Positions 48,230-60,770 are shown, counted from the first letter of the stretch. The stretch is DNA of 64,000 bases from Engraulis encrasicolus (GCF_034702125.1 NC_085858.1:347001-411000); one strand, 5' to 3'. Made by a program: numbers and translations. The notes: generated by a model from the letters alone, not told the origin.

Positions 48230-48600
48230 GTTATGAGAGGATGAGTGGGGAAAAGGAAGAAAAGAGGAGGATTGAGGAGTGTGGGTTATGAGAGGCAAAG
48301 AGGAGAGGAGAGTCGATACGAGACTGTTCTATGAGAGGAGAGGACAGTATACGGGAAGAGGAGTGGAGAGAAGAGGAGAGATGAGAGGAGTGCAGAGCAG
48401 GTTATGAGACAGCAGAGTAGAGAATGGAAGGGGAGAGGAGATGAAAGGAGTGAGTAACAAGAAAGGAATGGAGAGTGGGAAATGAGGGTAAAGACGGGTG
48501 GAATAAGAGAGGCGAGGAGAGGCAAGGAGAGGAGAGAAAGTAGTGGGTTATTAGGGTAGAGACTGGAGACTGGGTTATGAGGGGAGAGGAGTGAAGAATG
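48230..48600 (+). repeat. polypurine (GGA/GAG) low-complexity tract
   Basis: About 370 bp almost entirely A and G on the plus strand with GAGGAGA-type words, directly downstream (gene orientation) of the IVS5 exon. On the transcribed strand it is polypyrimidine. Confidence 0.75.
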
Positions 48601-48621
48601 GATTGTGAGGGCGCTACTTAC

Positions 48622-48700
48622 TCAGCTTCCCGAAGAGCTCCACTCCCAGAGCGGCATAAATGAAGAAGAGCAGCATGAAGAGCAGGCCCAGATTACCCAC
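48622..48700 (-). CDS. cacna1h: T-type Ca2+ channel alpha-1 exon, segment IVS5
   Basis: The 79-bp exon encodes [20 protein letters not shown] followed by ELFGKL, a hydrophobic segment that is nearly invariant S5 of domain IV in T-type channels. The acceptor follows a GA-rich tract (CTCTCAG) and the donor is GTAAGTAG. It ends in phase 1; the split codon with the next exon reads AAA (K) before CTDDNPC. It is flanked by a long CA microsatellite upstream and a polypurine tract downstream. Confidence 0.9.
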
Positions 48701-48871
48701 CTGAGAGAGAGAGAGAGAGAGTGAAAGAGAGAGGTACAACACATAGAGAGAGTAGGGAGGCAGACTGAGTTAGACTGAGACTGAGTATATTGAGCTATCA
48801 ATCACAACGGCATGTGCACACATAGACACAATTTCACACACAAGCATGCATGCACGCAGGCAAGCATGCAT

Positions 48872-49014
<143 letters not shown>

Positions 49015-49122
49015 TGCGATGCAGAGAAGAGACACACTTAGTATGGGGAAATGAATAATAATAAAAAGCAGTTATCATAAAGGCTACACATCCATCATCC
49101 TGGTCCTTCTCTCCCTTCCTTC

Positions 49123-49187
<65 letters not shown>
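49123..49187 (+). repeat. (CT)n microsatellite
   Basis: About 65 bp of CT dinucleotide. Confidence 0.95.
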
Positions 49188-49190
<3 letters not shown>

Positions 49191-49375
49191 TTGCTCGCTC
49201 TTCAAATGTGTCATATACCAGTACACAGAGCTAAGCGCATATTAAGACCTGGGTAACATATTCTGTTCCCATAATAAGGAAATCTCCATCTTGCCCATAA
49301 GAAGACAATGCTTATTTTATTGAGTCATACAGCCGGCTTATATTGACATGTACACACAAGCAATAGAGCAAGCAA

Positions 49376-49670
<295 letters not shown>

Positions 49671-49680
49671 CACCACTTAC

Positions 49681-49751
49681 CTGAGGTAAAGCCTGCATCA
49701 CAGTATCCAGCAATGATCTCATTCCAGTGGCCATCTTCAACAGCTTCAGTA
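49681..49751 (-). CDS. cacna1h: T-type Ca2+ channel alpha-1 exon, IVS4-S5 linker
   Basis: This 71-bp exon reads LKLLKMATGMRSLLDTVMQ followed by ALPQ, the S4-S5 linker of domain IV that couples the voltage sensor to the pore in Cav3 channels. The acceptor is ...TTCTCCACAG and the donor is GTAAGTGG. The exon starts with two bases of a split codon and ends in phase 0, matching the next exon. It is the most 5' exon of the gene found here. A gypsy LTR ends 46 bp upstream of it in gene orientation. Assignment to the T-type family is firm; the choice of paralogue rests on the C-terminal exons. Confidence 0.88.
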
Positions 49752-49797
49752 CTGTGGAGAAGAAAAGGAATTAACTACATTTATCAAACTAGAAATG

Positions 49798-50111
49798 TGT
49801 AGTGTATTAGATACACTTTTTGTATTTTGTTTTTCTATGACTCTGTCATTTATGTTGGGGGTTTTATGCTTTTTATGTTTTTTTACTGATTGTACATTTA
49901 TGTTAACCTCTGACCCTGGTTTTCATTGGTGGGCTGCTTGATATATATATGAAAGCGCGCGAGGGCGCGCGCTGATCAATGCAGAGACAAGAATGTGAAG
50001 ACTCATCCTGTTCACCTCTCGAGCAATGTTACCGGGCTGGTAAATTAATAAAAGGAGAAAACATGATCCATTGTTTTTGGTATTTGCATACTTGTGTGTA
50101 GATACATGACA
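49798..50111 (+). repeat. gypsy left LTR
   Basis: Begins TGTAGTG and ends ATGACA. By eye it differs from the right LTR at three positions (ctaT/ctTt, gCt/gcC and TTT/TGT contexts in the first 90 bases). It has a GCGCGCGAGGGCGCGCGC palindrome near 49955 and AATTAATAAAAGG near 50042. Confidence 0.93.
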
Positions 50112-50200
50112 ACTTTGGCGACGAGGATGGGATTGTTTTTCCCCTTTGTTATTTTTGTACCGCGGGTCGCTCCCGTTTTGACCCGGTGACGAGCTAACTT

Positions 50201-52076
50201 ATGGAAGACGCTAGCCGTGAAGAAAAAGAAGCTAGCAGCGCGGACAATAGCAGCGACGAAGCTAGCACTACTGAGCAAAACGCGAGCTCGGAAGCTAGCA
50301 GTGGCACAGAAGAACCAGGCGCCAGTCCCGAAAGTGCTAACAACGAACAAAACCAAGAGACTGTGAGTGAAATACGGACATACGCCATGGCGCTGTACAG
50401 TAGTGACATTGGTCTACAATTTGACGAAACGGCGGAGAATTTCGAGAACTATGAAGAAAGGTTCCTGCAATTTTTGGCTGCAAACAATATCGAAGAAGCA
50501 CGTAAGAAAGCCGTGTTCTTGTCAGTGGTAGGGCCAAAGACTTTTGCCTTGCTGAAAGACTTGATATCACCGAAACAGTTCAGTGAGGCCACGGTGACAC
50601 TTAAGGTTTTGTTGGACTCACTTCGGGATTTTTACATGCCAAAGAAAAATGTACTGGCTGAGAGGTTCACGTTCAGAAGCCGTCGTCAGCAGACGGGTGA
50701 GAGTTTTTCTGACTACATGGCTAGTTTGAAGGGGTTAGCATCAACGTGCGATTTTGGCGCAAATCTAGAAGAGCAGCTGCGTGATCAGTTCGTGTGCGGC
50801 ACGTCTAACAATGACCTTCGGCGAAAATTGCTGAATGCAGCCATGGGGGAGGTTGAGTTAAAGTGGGCGAAGTTGGTGGAAATCACCAACAATTTCGAGT
50901 GCACTACGGCTGGACTGGAAAGCATGCATAAGGGGCACGGCCAGACACCAATCCACCTGCGAGCTGATCACGTCGGGGCGAGAAAGCCACGAGAGACCAG
51001 CAGGACTACGCGGACCGTGGGGGAAAAGATCGACGACAGCAACCGGGACTGCTACCGATGCCTGGGAAAGGGACATGGACCCGGGAGCTGCCGTTTCAAA
51101 GAATTCAGATGTCGCGGATGCGGCAAGAATGGTCATCTTGAACGCGCTTGTCGTAGCGGGCGCAACGACGCAGGCGGGGAGCAGCGAGACTGGCGACGTC
51201 CGCCTAGTGCAGGTGCTGTTGGGGCGCCTTCCGTCAGAAGCGGCCCTGGGGTCAAGTTCGTGGACCAAGGAGCCGACTACGAACCGCAGCCCGAGACGGA
51301 GCTGTCTGAACAACTTGACATGAGACTTTATACTGTAAAGACTGAATGTGAGTATGTGAAACCATACAAGGTGATGATTAAATGCAATGGGGCTAGGATG
51401 TACATGGAAGTAGATACTGGGGCAGCAATGTCAGTTATCTCAGAGAGTTTATACAGAGCAAAACTACAAGGGGCCAAGTTACAGCCATGCAACATTACAC
51501 TGCGAACATACACCGATGAACCGCTGATTTTATTGGGTAAAATCGTAGTGAATGTACAGTGTGGGAAGCAAGATGTGCAACTGCCGTTGTTAGTGTGTCG
51601 TGGAAAGGCACCCGCCCTTATGGGCCGCGATTGGATCCGAGTGCTAAATTTAGATTGGTCCAAAGTAAATCGCGTAGCCGTATCTGATCCCGTGGAGCAA
51701 GTGTGCTCCGAGCACAGAGCAGTGTTTGATGGTGAACTCGGGCGCGCCACCGGCGTTACTGCCACCTTACATGTGTCACCTGATGCGAGACCGAAGTTTT
51801 GCAAAGCAAGGAATGTGCCTTATGCACTGCGCGAGGCCGTAGATAAGAAGTTGATCGAACTCGAGCAGCAGGGAGTTATTTCCCCTGTGCAGCATAGCGA
51901 ATGGGCAGCGCCGTTAGTGTGCATTCCCAAGAAGGATGGATCCGTGCGCATTTGCGGCGATTATAAAGTGACAATAAACCAGTGGCTCGACGTGGATCAA
52001 TATCCACTTCCTAAAACGCAAGATTTGTTTTCCACCCTGGCAGGGGGAAAACACTTTACAAAACTTGATCTACACA
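50201..52076 (+). pseudogene. gypsy gag, protease and N-terminal reverse transcriptase
   Basis: Open for about 625 meaningful codons. An acidic serine-rich leader (1-50) and a gag-like core (60-240) are followed by two CCHC zinc knuckles (about 284-297, CYRCLGKGHGPGSC; 304-317, CRGCGKNGHLERAC), an aspartic protease with DTGA at 405-408, and RT fingers/palm from about 545 to KLDL at 621-624. After that the frame is lost: a one-base deletion near 52076 shifts the rest of RT. The extra ~17 codons to the stop at 52129 are out-of-frame. No separate gag stop is visible, so gag and pol appear fused in one frame. Confidence 0.88.
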
Positions 52077-52752
52077 AGCTTACACTCAGGTGGAGATGGA
52101 TGAGAAAAGTAAGCCTTTTCTCACCATAAATACTCCGCGGGGTCTGTATCTGTGCAACCGTTTACCATACGGAGTTGCGAGCGCACCGGCTATTTTCCAA
52201 CGCACTATGGATGAAGTCTTACAAGGGCTTGATGGGGTAGTATGCTACCTAGACGACATTTTAATTACAGGAAAAGACACGCATTCTCATGTAACAAATT
52301 TGAAGTGCGTCTTGCAGAGGCTGGAAGACCGTGGGCTTAGGCTCAACAAAGAGAAATGCGCATTCTTTCAGAATAGCGTTACCTACCTCGGGCATGTAAT
52401 CGATGCCGAGGGGGTGCGCCCGATTAAAGAGAAAACAGAGGCTATTGACAAGGCACCGGTGCCTAAAAATGTGTCCGAATTGAGGTCTTTCCTCGCCATG
52501 CTCAATTATTATGGGAAATTCATACCAAACTTGGCTAGTGAAATTAAACCAATGACTGAGTTGTTGCACAAAGATAAAGACTGGAATTGGTCTAAGAAAT
52601 GTCAAGACGCGTTCGAACGCACCAAGGCTCAGCTTGGAGCTGCACCAGTGTTGACACACTACGATCCAAGTCTGCCTTTGATTTTAGCATGCGATGCTTC
52701 GCCCTATGGCATAGGTGCAGTTATTTCTCATGGGTTTCCCAGGTGGAAATGA
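52077..52752 (+). pseudogene. gypsy reverse transcriptase, remainder, and start of RNase H
   Basis: Continues RT in another frame. The catalytic YLDD lies in CYLDDILITG, preceded by NRLPYGVASAPAIFQRTM, then the thumb/connection and the first RNase H residues (ACDASPYGIGAVISH). A second frameshift near 52730 (apparently one inserted base in a G run) ends this frame at 52752. Confidence 0.87.
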
Positions 52753-54463
52753 AAAACCCATAGCATATGCGTCGCGCACGCTCACTAAAACCGAAGTAAA
52801 TTACTCTCAAATCGAGAAAGAGGCACTTAGCATCATATTTGGGGTGTCAAAGTTTAATGACTACTTGTATGGGAGAAAATTTACATTACTGACTGACCAC
52901 AAACCATTACTCAAAATACTAGGACCGAAGACCGGGGTGCCCGCACTGGCAGCCGCTAGGTTACAGAGGTGGTCATTGATTCTTGCGGCATATCAGTATG
53001 ATATATGTTACAAGCCGTCTTCACAACATGCAAATGCTGACGCCTTATCGCGTCTTCCGCTACCGAAAGCGGAGCCAGATTCAGAGTATAGCTCTGTGTT
53101 TAGGATTTCGTTTCTGGACAAAGTTCCCATTTCGGCACAAGAGATAGCCATTAAAACAAAATCTGATGCGCTACTGCAGAGGGTAAAGCATTTCACATTA
53201 AATGGCTGGCCAAGGCGGTTAACTGAAGAGGAGTTGAGGCCTTATTTCAATAGAAATACTGAACTGACAGTGGAGTCTGACTGTGTGATGTGGGGTTTTC
53301 GTGTGGTCATACCTGAAGTGTTAAGGTCACAGCTATTATGCGAATTACATGAAAATCATCCAGGAATTGTCAAAATGAAAGCAGTGGCCCGTAGTCATTT
53401 TTGGTGGCCCAACTTAGATTCAGATATCGAATCGCTTGCAAGCAAGTGCCAGACATGCCTGTTAAACAGGAACAAACCTGCAACTGCTCCGGTTCATAAC
53501 TGGAACTGGCCGAATCGACCTTGGCAACGGATACATACTGATTTTGCACAGAAAGGCAAACACAACTTCCTGGTAGTCACTGACAGCTATTCACGCTGGC
53601 CGGAAGTGGCCATTATGAACAGCACAACCACTGAGAAGACCATAGAGGTTTTGAGGGGATATTTTGCAACTTGGGGTTTGCCGGATGAGCTGGTCTCCGA
53701 TAACGGCCCGCAATATGTGTCGGCAGAATTTGAAACATTTCTTAAAAATAATGGGGTGAAGCACATCAGGAGTTCCCCTTACCATCCAGCATCTAATGGT
53801 GCTGCTGAGCGCTTAGTGCAAAATCTAAAAAGGGCTCTTGATAAGGGACAAAACAGTGGGATGTCATTGCAACACTGCATCCACAACTTTCTTTTCTGTT
53901 ACAGAAGCACACCGCAGTCCACAACGGGGAAAACGCCTGCAGAGTTATTCCTGAGGCGCCAGTTCAAAACCAGATTATCACTCACAAAACCCAGTTTTGC
54001 GGACTCCATGCAACAGAGGCAGGAGGCTCAGCAGACCAAACAAGCTGATTCACGCACACGTACAAGACACTTCCTTCCTCAACAGAGGGTTTTGGTTCGA
54101 AACCACAGGGGAGGGGAAGGTGGGAAGTGGGTACCAGGGACTATTGTCAAGGCACTAGGTCCTGTTACTTACCTGGTGAAAGTGTATGGAAAAGTGTGTA
54201 AGAGACATGTTAACCAGATGATTGAAACTGCACTGGAGATGTGTAATGACAAAGTGGATCAATACAATGATTCAGAGGACTTTTCAGACCTGGAGACGGG
54301 TTCCAGGGTGCCACAGGCAGGCGTGGCTATGCCTGATAGCGTGGTGGAGTTCCCTACGAGGGAGGAACCCCAAACTGTTAGTAGTGGGGTTACCGTTCCG
54401 GTTCCTGAGGTTGTGCAGAGGCCCAAGCGTCACATTAAACCACCTGAAAGGCTAAATCTGTAG
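52715..54463 (+). pseudogene. gypsy RNase H remainder and integrase
   Basis: After a short out-of-frame leader, RNase H continues (YASRTL, IEKEALSI, LLTDHKPLL). Integrase follows, with an HHCC zinc-binding domain (H212/H215, H228, C245, C248) and a DDE core D276 (HTDF), D329 (SDNG) and E365 (AAERL), 35 residues between the last two. A basic C-terminal domain ends in KRHIKPPERLNL. All catalytic residues are present; only the upstream frameshifts break the polyprotein. Confidence 0.9.
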
Positions 54464-54549
54464 AACCCTGAGTTGATGTAAAATATATACAAGAGAGAGA
54501 AACATGTTTTTGTTTGAGGGTGTGGGGGTTTCATGCTTCAGGGGAGGAG

Positions 54550-54863
54550 TGTAGTGTATTAGATACACTTTTTGTATTTTGTTTTTCTTTGACTCTGTCA
54601 TTTATGTTGGGGGTTTTATGCCTTTTATGTTTGTTTACTGATTGTACATTTATGTTAACCTCTGACCCTGGTTTTCATTGGTGGGCTGCTTGATATATAT
54701 ATGAAAGCGCGCGAGGGCGCGCGCTGATCAATGCAGAGACAAGAATGTGAAGACTCATCCTGTTCACCTCTCGAGCAATGTTACCGGGCTGGTAAATTAA
54801 TAAAAGGAGAAAACATGATCCATTGTTTTTGGTATTTGCATACTTGTGTGTAGATACATGACA
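54550..54863 (+). repeat. gypsy right LTR
   Basis: 314 bp, same termini as the left LTR, preceded by the polypurine tract and followed by the TSD AAATG. Confidence 0.93.
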
Positions 54864-54868
54864 AAATG

Positions 54869-55650
54869 CACTCAGAGAGTGCAGACCTACGCCAAGGAAG
54901 CTGTTTGATAGAGCATTTGGCTATGTTCCACCCTAATTTTTCAAGTACTCCCAAGTTTTTTTCAAGTCTTTCTACCTTGTTTTGTGTTTTGCTCACAAGC
55001 GCTCCATTAAACAGTTCTGGGTTTGTATTTTCAGAAGTGTGCCCTCTGCTGTTCATGAGAGAAACTGCACTCTGTGTCTGCGATTCCTGTTCTAGCGATC
55101 CAGTTCTAAAAATAGATCGCCAAACATGTCTGCTGTAGGCCAACTGAACGTCTGACTTATCACTTATCAGAATAAAACCAGATTACCAGATTACCAGATC
55201 ATTTCAAGACCATGTGAGAACATTGTTCTGGCTGCAGAATTTAAAAATAGATCGCCAAACACAACATGCTTTACTAAACAAAGTAAACAATTGTTTCACC
55301 GAACAAACAAAGGGAGAAGATAAAATAGCTCTCTAAGACATTATATTATCCTCAAAACGATGCAGGGTCCCTTCTAGTCCAGTAGCTGTATCTTGGCTAC
55401 TCTTCTATAGGCAACAGTAGTCTAGTGATATCCTGATCAGTCTGCCTACCTGGTCGCTGCTGGTGGACGCGCGCCAAGTTAGAAAAAATGTCGGGTGCAC
55501 GACCTTGCGCTGCGCCATTAATTCTGAGCTTGCGAAGGGGTGTGTGACGTCATTTTGAGTCACGTGACGGCGCGCGCTACTAGCGCACGTGAACTATGTA
55601 TGGACTCCCGCCGGGTCTGAATCGCCCTTTATGCTACAGTAGGCAACGGT
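54869..55650. other. no gene; one segment shared with 12.9 kb
   Basis: 55036-55090 shares GTGTGCCCTCTGCTGTTCAT and following words with 12917. A CpG-rich patch with GCGCGC lies at 55470-55600. I searched this stretch for upstream channel exons on the minus strand and found none. Confidence 0.4.
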
Positions 55651-56792
55651 TAAGTAAGGGTTAACGTTCGGCGAGAAGGTCGCTACCGTGGAATAGCAGC
55701 ACGACAGAGAGAATCTTTAGACCCCGACGCGGAGCGGAGGGGTCTTGTTCTCTCTGAAGTGCTGCTATTCCACAAAGCGACCGACTCGCCGAAAGTTAAC
55801 CCGCTTATTATATGGATATACTTAAATGATTCACACATGCGGGGACATTTCTTTAGACCTATTTAATGTTAAGATCAAAGCATGGTACAAGAACAAGAAC
55901 AAAACAGTGCCGTTGTGGAACACCGCTAGGCAACAGCTAGGCTAGCCAGGACAACAGGTGTTGTCTATCACAGCAGCTGATTAGAGTGACAAAAGACCGG
56001 ACCCCCTGCGGAGTGATATGAAACATTCGCTTTAGCCACTGACTTGCATACAAGCCAGTGGCTTTAGCAGTGAACGTCTTGCCATTGACAGCGGTAGCCA
56101 GGACAACGGGTGCTGTCTATCACAGCAGCTGATTAGAGTCTTGTTGAAAAGTCGCTTTAGCAGTGAAAAGTCTTGTTGCCATTGACAGCGGTCTGTTATA
56201 GACCAACCCGTCCGTTATCGAAAAATAACAGACGTCCGAACGTTGGGGAGCCCCGTTGAAATGAATGGAGCATTCGACAGATGACGTCACAACCATATAA
56301 TAAGTAAGGGTTAACGTTCGGCGAGAAGGTCGCTACCGTGGAATAGCAGCACGACAGAGAGAATCTTTAGACCCCGACGCGGAGCGGAGGGGTCTTGTTC
56401 TCTCTGAAGTGCTGCTATTCCACAAAGCGACCGACTCGCCGAAAGTTAACCCGCTTATTATATGGATATACTTAAATGTTTCACACATGGCGGGGACATT
56501 TCTTTAGGCCTATTTAATGTTAAGATTGTTGCTGCGCAAAACAAAACAGTGCCGTTGTGGAACACCGCTAGGCAACAGCTAGGTAGCCAGGACAACAGGT
56601 GTTGTCTATCACAGCAGCTGATTAGAGTCTTGTTGAAAAGTCGCTTTAGCAGTGAAACGTCTTGTTGCCATTGACAGCGGTCTGTTATAGACCAACCCGT
56701 CCGTTATCGAAAAATAACAGACGTTTGAACGTTGGGGAGCCCCGTTGAAATTAATGGAGCATTCGACCGATGACCTCACAACCATATAATAA
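55651..56792 (+). repeat. tandem duplication, period 650 bp, of a hairpin-bearing element
   Basis: Unit 1 (55651-56300) and unit 2 (56301-56792) both start TAAGTAAGGGTTAACGTTCG. Each contains a ~150-bp hairpin (GGAATAGCAGCAC / GTGCTGCTATTCC, closed by GTTAACGTTCGGCGAG / CTCGCCGAAAGTTAAC), and ends near CCATATAATAA, which is inverted to TTATTATATGG after the hairpin. Unit 1 holds an extra internal duplication of about 155 bp (the GGACAAC(A/G)GGTG(T/C)TGTCTATC segment). Confidence 0.75.
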
Positions 56793-57535
56793 CACTGGTT
56801 AACACTGATTACAGTACAAAGTTCTTTCCTGTATAAGTTACGACACAACGCTGCCATCTTGTTGACGCCTTTGGGGTGCTATTTCGCGATTAGAAAGACC
56901 AGATCTGAAAGTCAATGGGAAAAATGAATGGAGAAACTGAGTACAGGACGGGAGGGAACCCATGCGGTTGTGAAAACCATATGGTTGAAACCACAGTGAA
57001 AAGTTGATCAATCTAGACTGCTTGGTTGTGTCATACGAGTCAAAATAAAGCTTTTTAAGCCACTTTTCTCACTTTTTTTTTGACAGAACGCAGGGGCAGT
57101 AGTTCCATAACGGTATGAGAGCGACAGCTTTTCACAAATGAGCATGCGCAACAATTTGTGTGCGCCGATGCAGCCAGATGATTGGATCAATGGCAACGCA
57201 GCTCAGCAGGCAGTTGGTTCTTGTTGCCAGAATGGCGGGAGATGTGCGGGTAGACGCCATATTGGCGTTACAAATCTTCACCTTTAATTTCTATGGACAC
57301 TTACGACAGCAACCAATCTCCTCTTCCCAAAAAAATCTCTGGTACAGTGTCAATTTGTACGCCGTACATGACAGGTCCTGTCTGCGCAGAAAAAACAAAA
57401 CTGCCACTATTAACCTAAATAAGGCCTATTCAAAAAGCACAAAGCTGAGGCGAGGTAACAGAATTAGCAGAGACTTCAAGACAGCGGAGCCATACCGACA
57501 AGCTCTGTGTGCAGTTCTCCAAAATTAGCCACAAT
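56793..57535. other. no gene; holds second copy of a dispersed repeat
   Basis: 57164-57332 is related to 27580-27735. The remainder has no recognised content. Confidence 0.4.
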
Positions 57536-59153
57536 GGTAACACTTTATTTTAGGGATACATCTATTAGCACTAATACATACAATATTAATGCCTGTGTAA
57601 GTAACTTGTAAGGCATGTACTAAGCAAAATAAGACAGTTGTTAAGCATGTATTCACAAATGTCTTGTTCATGCCCAATTAGGGACTTATTACTAATATAA
57701 CCTTAGTAAGGACCAGTAAGCCTATATTTATGTTTATTAGTAAGTAGTAAGTGGCAGAATACAATGTGTATAAGCTCCCGACACACTGTGTGAACAAACC
57801 CTGAACAGTGTGAAAACAGATGCGGAATAAAGGTCCCTATTCTAAAGTGATGCATTGGTCAGCCCAGATGGCTTAGGGCCCCCGCACTACCTAGGGCCCC
57901 CATATTACCTAGGGGCCCCACTCTACCCCCCGGGAAGCAAAGTGTAAGAACATTGCGGAATTAGAATTAGTCTCATTAGATATGTGGATCTCAATGGTTC
58001 TACCCAATACCTAAGAGAATAATTGGAAGCATTATATAGCAAGGATTGGACGTAAACTTCTCAATGACGGTGGGTGGTGAGATGTCATTTTTCCATACAC
58101 CAATTAGTTTTAATTGTAAAAACCCTATAATAAATGCAAAATATAATGATGAGTAATAGTTTGGAAGCGAAACTAAGCTATTCCTTTGTGATAAATAAGT
58201 TAATGTTGGAGAAACTTAGCTCCAAGAAGTGCAGTGCATGATGGGTACGACCTTAGTCAGAAATGCAATGCATGGCTAATGCAGCAATGATAATACCGGT
58301 ATTTCTGTTGTTACGTACATGGCAAATTGTTTGGATAGCATCTAAATTTCACGAGTGAGGGGAGGAGCTATGGACGTAGGCTCAGAGCTGGGTAGGTTGT
58401 CTGTTGGCCTAAATTGCGCACCCATCATGCACTGCACTTCTTGAAGCTAATGTTCTCAAACATTAACTTAATTATCACAAAAGAATAGATTAGTTTTGCT
58501 TCAAAACTATTATTCTAATGTTCTGCATTTGTTTTGGGGGTTTTTACAATTAAAACTCAGTGGTACATGAAAAAAATTACATCTCACCAACCCACCACCA
58601 TTGACAAGTGTACGTTCAATCCTTGCTATATAAAGGCTCCTATTACCTTCTCTATACTGTTATGAAAAAGAGAAAATTAGATAACTCAACTAGATGAGCA
58701 ATAATTAATCAATATACCCTTACACTTTATAGTTCGGGGGGCGCTAGGTAGTGCGGGCCTGGGTGGTGTGGGGGCCCTAGGCAACTAGGGGGACTTTGGT
58801 AGTGCGGAGGCCCTGAGCCATCTGGGCTGACCAATGCATCACTTTAGAATAGGGACCCTTATTCCGCATCTGTTTTCACACTGTTCAGGGTTTGTTCACA
58901 CAGTGTGTCGGGAGCTTATACACATTGTATTCTGCCACTTACTACTTACTAATGAATAGAAATATAGGCTTACTGGTCCTTACTAAGGTTATATTAGTAA
59001 TAAATCCCTAATTGGGCATGAACAAGACATTTGTGAATACATGCTTAACAACTGTCTTATTTTGCTTAGTACATGCCTTACAAGCTACTTACACAGGCAT
59101 TAATATTGTATGTATTAGTGCTAATAGATGTATCCCTAAAATAAAGTGTTACC
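57536..59153. mobile_element. foldback DNA element (1,618 bp), 8-bp TSD
   Basis: Ends GGTAACACTTTATTTTAGGG and its inverse CCCTAAAATAAAGTGTTACC. Flanking 8-mers GCCACAAT and GCGACAAT match 7 of 8. The two arms pair over most of the length (GCCCAGATGG / CCATCTGGGC near 57862 and 58818; GCAGTGCATGATGGGT / ACCCATCATGCACTGC near 58228 and 58425), leaving a centre of about 150 bp. Same terminal hexamer as the element at 29765, so a related family. No transposase. Confidence 0.8.
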
Positions 59154-59161
59154 GCGACAAT

Positions 59162-60770
59162 GATGTCAAGTATTCGCTACAGGAGAAGTTAAGTGCTGCA
59201 TCTTACCTATTGCAAATATATCCCGACAGCAATATTGTGACAAAATTCACTGATTATTAGTGGCTGCGTGTGGACTACGGCATAATGATAGCCCTAATTG
59301 TAACACTGTAATGGCAAACAAACGAAAGACACAAAGGACGCTACAGAGGCAGTTGGCAATCGGGAAGCTTTTTTTACGAAGGCATTGGTTAATATACTTC
59401 CCTGTAACACCACCAAATGCAGCGTTCTCTGTTTGTGACTTTATAACGTGAGCTTTTTACAGCCTGAGCTCGGTGCCACGTTTGGATTTGTGTTAAACAT
59501 GTCGAAGTTTTGACAACATGTCTTCATTAATCTTTACATTTATTTGGAAATTAACAGATAATATCTTGTATGTAAACTAGCTTCATTTCAGAGATGTTTT
59601 ACCCTCAAATGTGCTTTTCTGCCAGCAATAGGCTTTTGGAGTCATTCTGTGTCCCTAAAGACTGTCAGCTGCCCTGTCGTAAATCAGTCAAGGTGTCAAG
59701 AGTCCCTGCTCTTTCAGTGGCGCAAGCACAGGAATAACTGAGGGTCAGTCCACACTGACATGGCCGAAGGTTGGATAGCTAGGCCAATAGACAGAAGGTC
59801 TGGACTGATCCACTGAGTTTAGCTGACACATACTATTTGTGTAGGTGAGGTATCTTAGTTCATGGACACAGCTATTGAATATGTGGTTCTTCCAAAGGCC
59901 AATCAGAGGAGACTCTAAACTGACTAGCACTTGTGAATGTATTCTTGTATCTGCTTGTACTGAGTTTGGTACTGATGTGTTGTCCTTGTTGGGTCTTGAA
60001 CATGAAAGATGATGACATCATGTGGGGTTTAAATACTGTTCTCAGATGCAGTTCAGGAGAACAGTTGGGGTAAGGATAGGCAGAGGCGATTCTAGGGTCA
60101 GGTGGGGCCCCAAGCGAAAATGCAAAAGAATGAAAATTTGAACCAAAATCGCCACTACTGTGGTAAAATATGGGCTGGTATTCACTATCATGGGGCTTGG
60201 GGGCCCCAAGCGGCTGCCTGCCTTGCCTGGTGGCAAGATGCACCTCTGAGGGTAGGTTAGGTGATGTTCTGAGCACTGCCTTGTCCCTGGCTCAGAACAA
60301 GCCGTTCTCACTTAGAAGAGCTGGGGACAACTGGAGATGCACTTGGTGCTTGGCGGATGGGCGCTAAAGCCCTGATGCTAAAGGCACTAGGTTATGCTGT
60401 ATTATGGTATTCTAAGGGTTAACTGAATTGTTCCTCTCACTTGCAATGTACAATAAATTGGTCATCTCTTGGCAAATGGACTTCTTCTCCTGAGTGACTT
60501 TATGGCTGCTTCCTTCTCTGTTCTCCTGCACAAAGATGATGGGCAATGTATGCATATGGATGATTGAGGCGATTAACTAATAATAATAACTAAGTATTAC
60601 GTAGTGATAATAATATACAAGTAGGCTACTTGGGTATTAATTAGTAAACACGAGTCAGATGGCGGGTGGTTATCCATTGTGCAACTGGCCCAGATTAAGT
60701 CTTATTAATTATATTATGTTATAGACATTTTATTGGCCCAGCTAATAATCTTAATTAGTTCATGGGTTAA
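59162..60770. other. no gene recognised; minor hAT-like fragment
   Basis: 60080-60235 contains GATTCTAGGGTCAGGTGGGG with GGGGCCCCAAGCG repeated, resembling an hAT-derived fish repeat. No channel exon found on the minus strand. Confidence 0.35.

Larger units (their letters stand above)
49798..54863 (+). mobile_element. Ty3/gypsy LTR retrotransposon, complete but frameshifted (5,066 bp)
   Basis: Two 314-bp LTRs, a 5-bp TSD AAATG (49793-49797 and 54864-54868), a likely primer-binding region just after the left LTR (TTGGCGACGAGGATGG at about 50115) and a polypurine tract (GGGGAGGAG, 54541-54549) before the right LTR. Gene order gag-PR-RT-RNaseH-IN is that of gypsy. No env frame follows integrase. 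Antisense to the channel gene. Confidence 0.95.

Noticed and set aside
60042..60311. Minus-strand frames at 59.9-60.3 kb
   Set aside because: They overlap a GGGGCCCC-rich repeat fragment and show no domain.
54869..60770. Upstream channel exons (domain IV S1-S4) to the right of the gypsy element
   Set aside because: No minus-strand frame with voltage-sensor features (regularly spaced R/K, S1-S3 helices) was seen; the region is repeats. The exons probably lie beyond the window.
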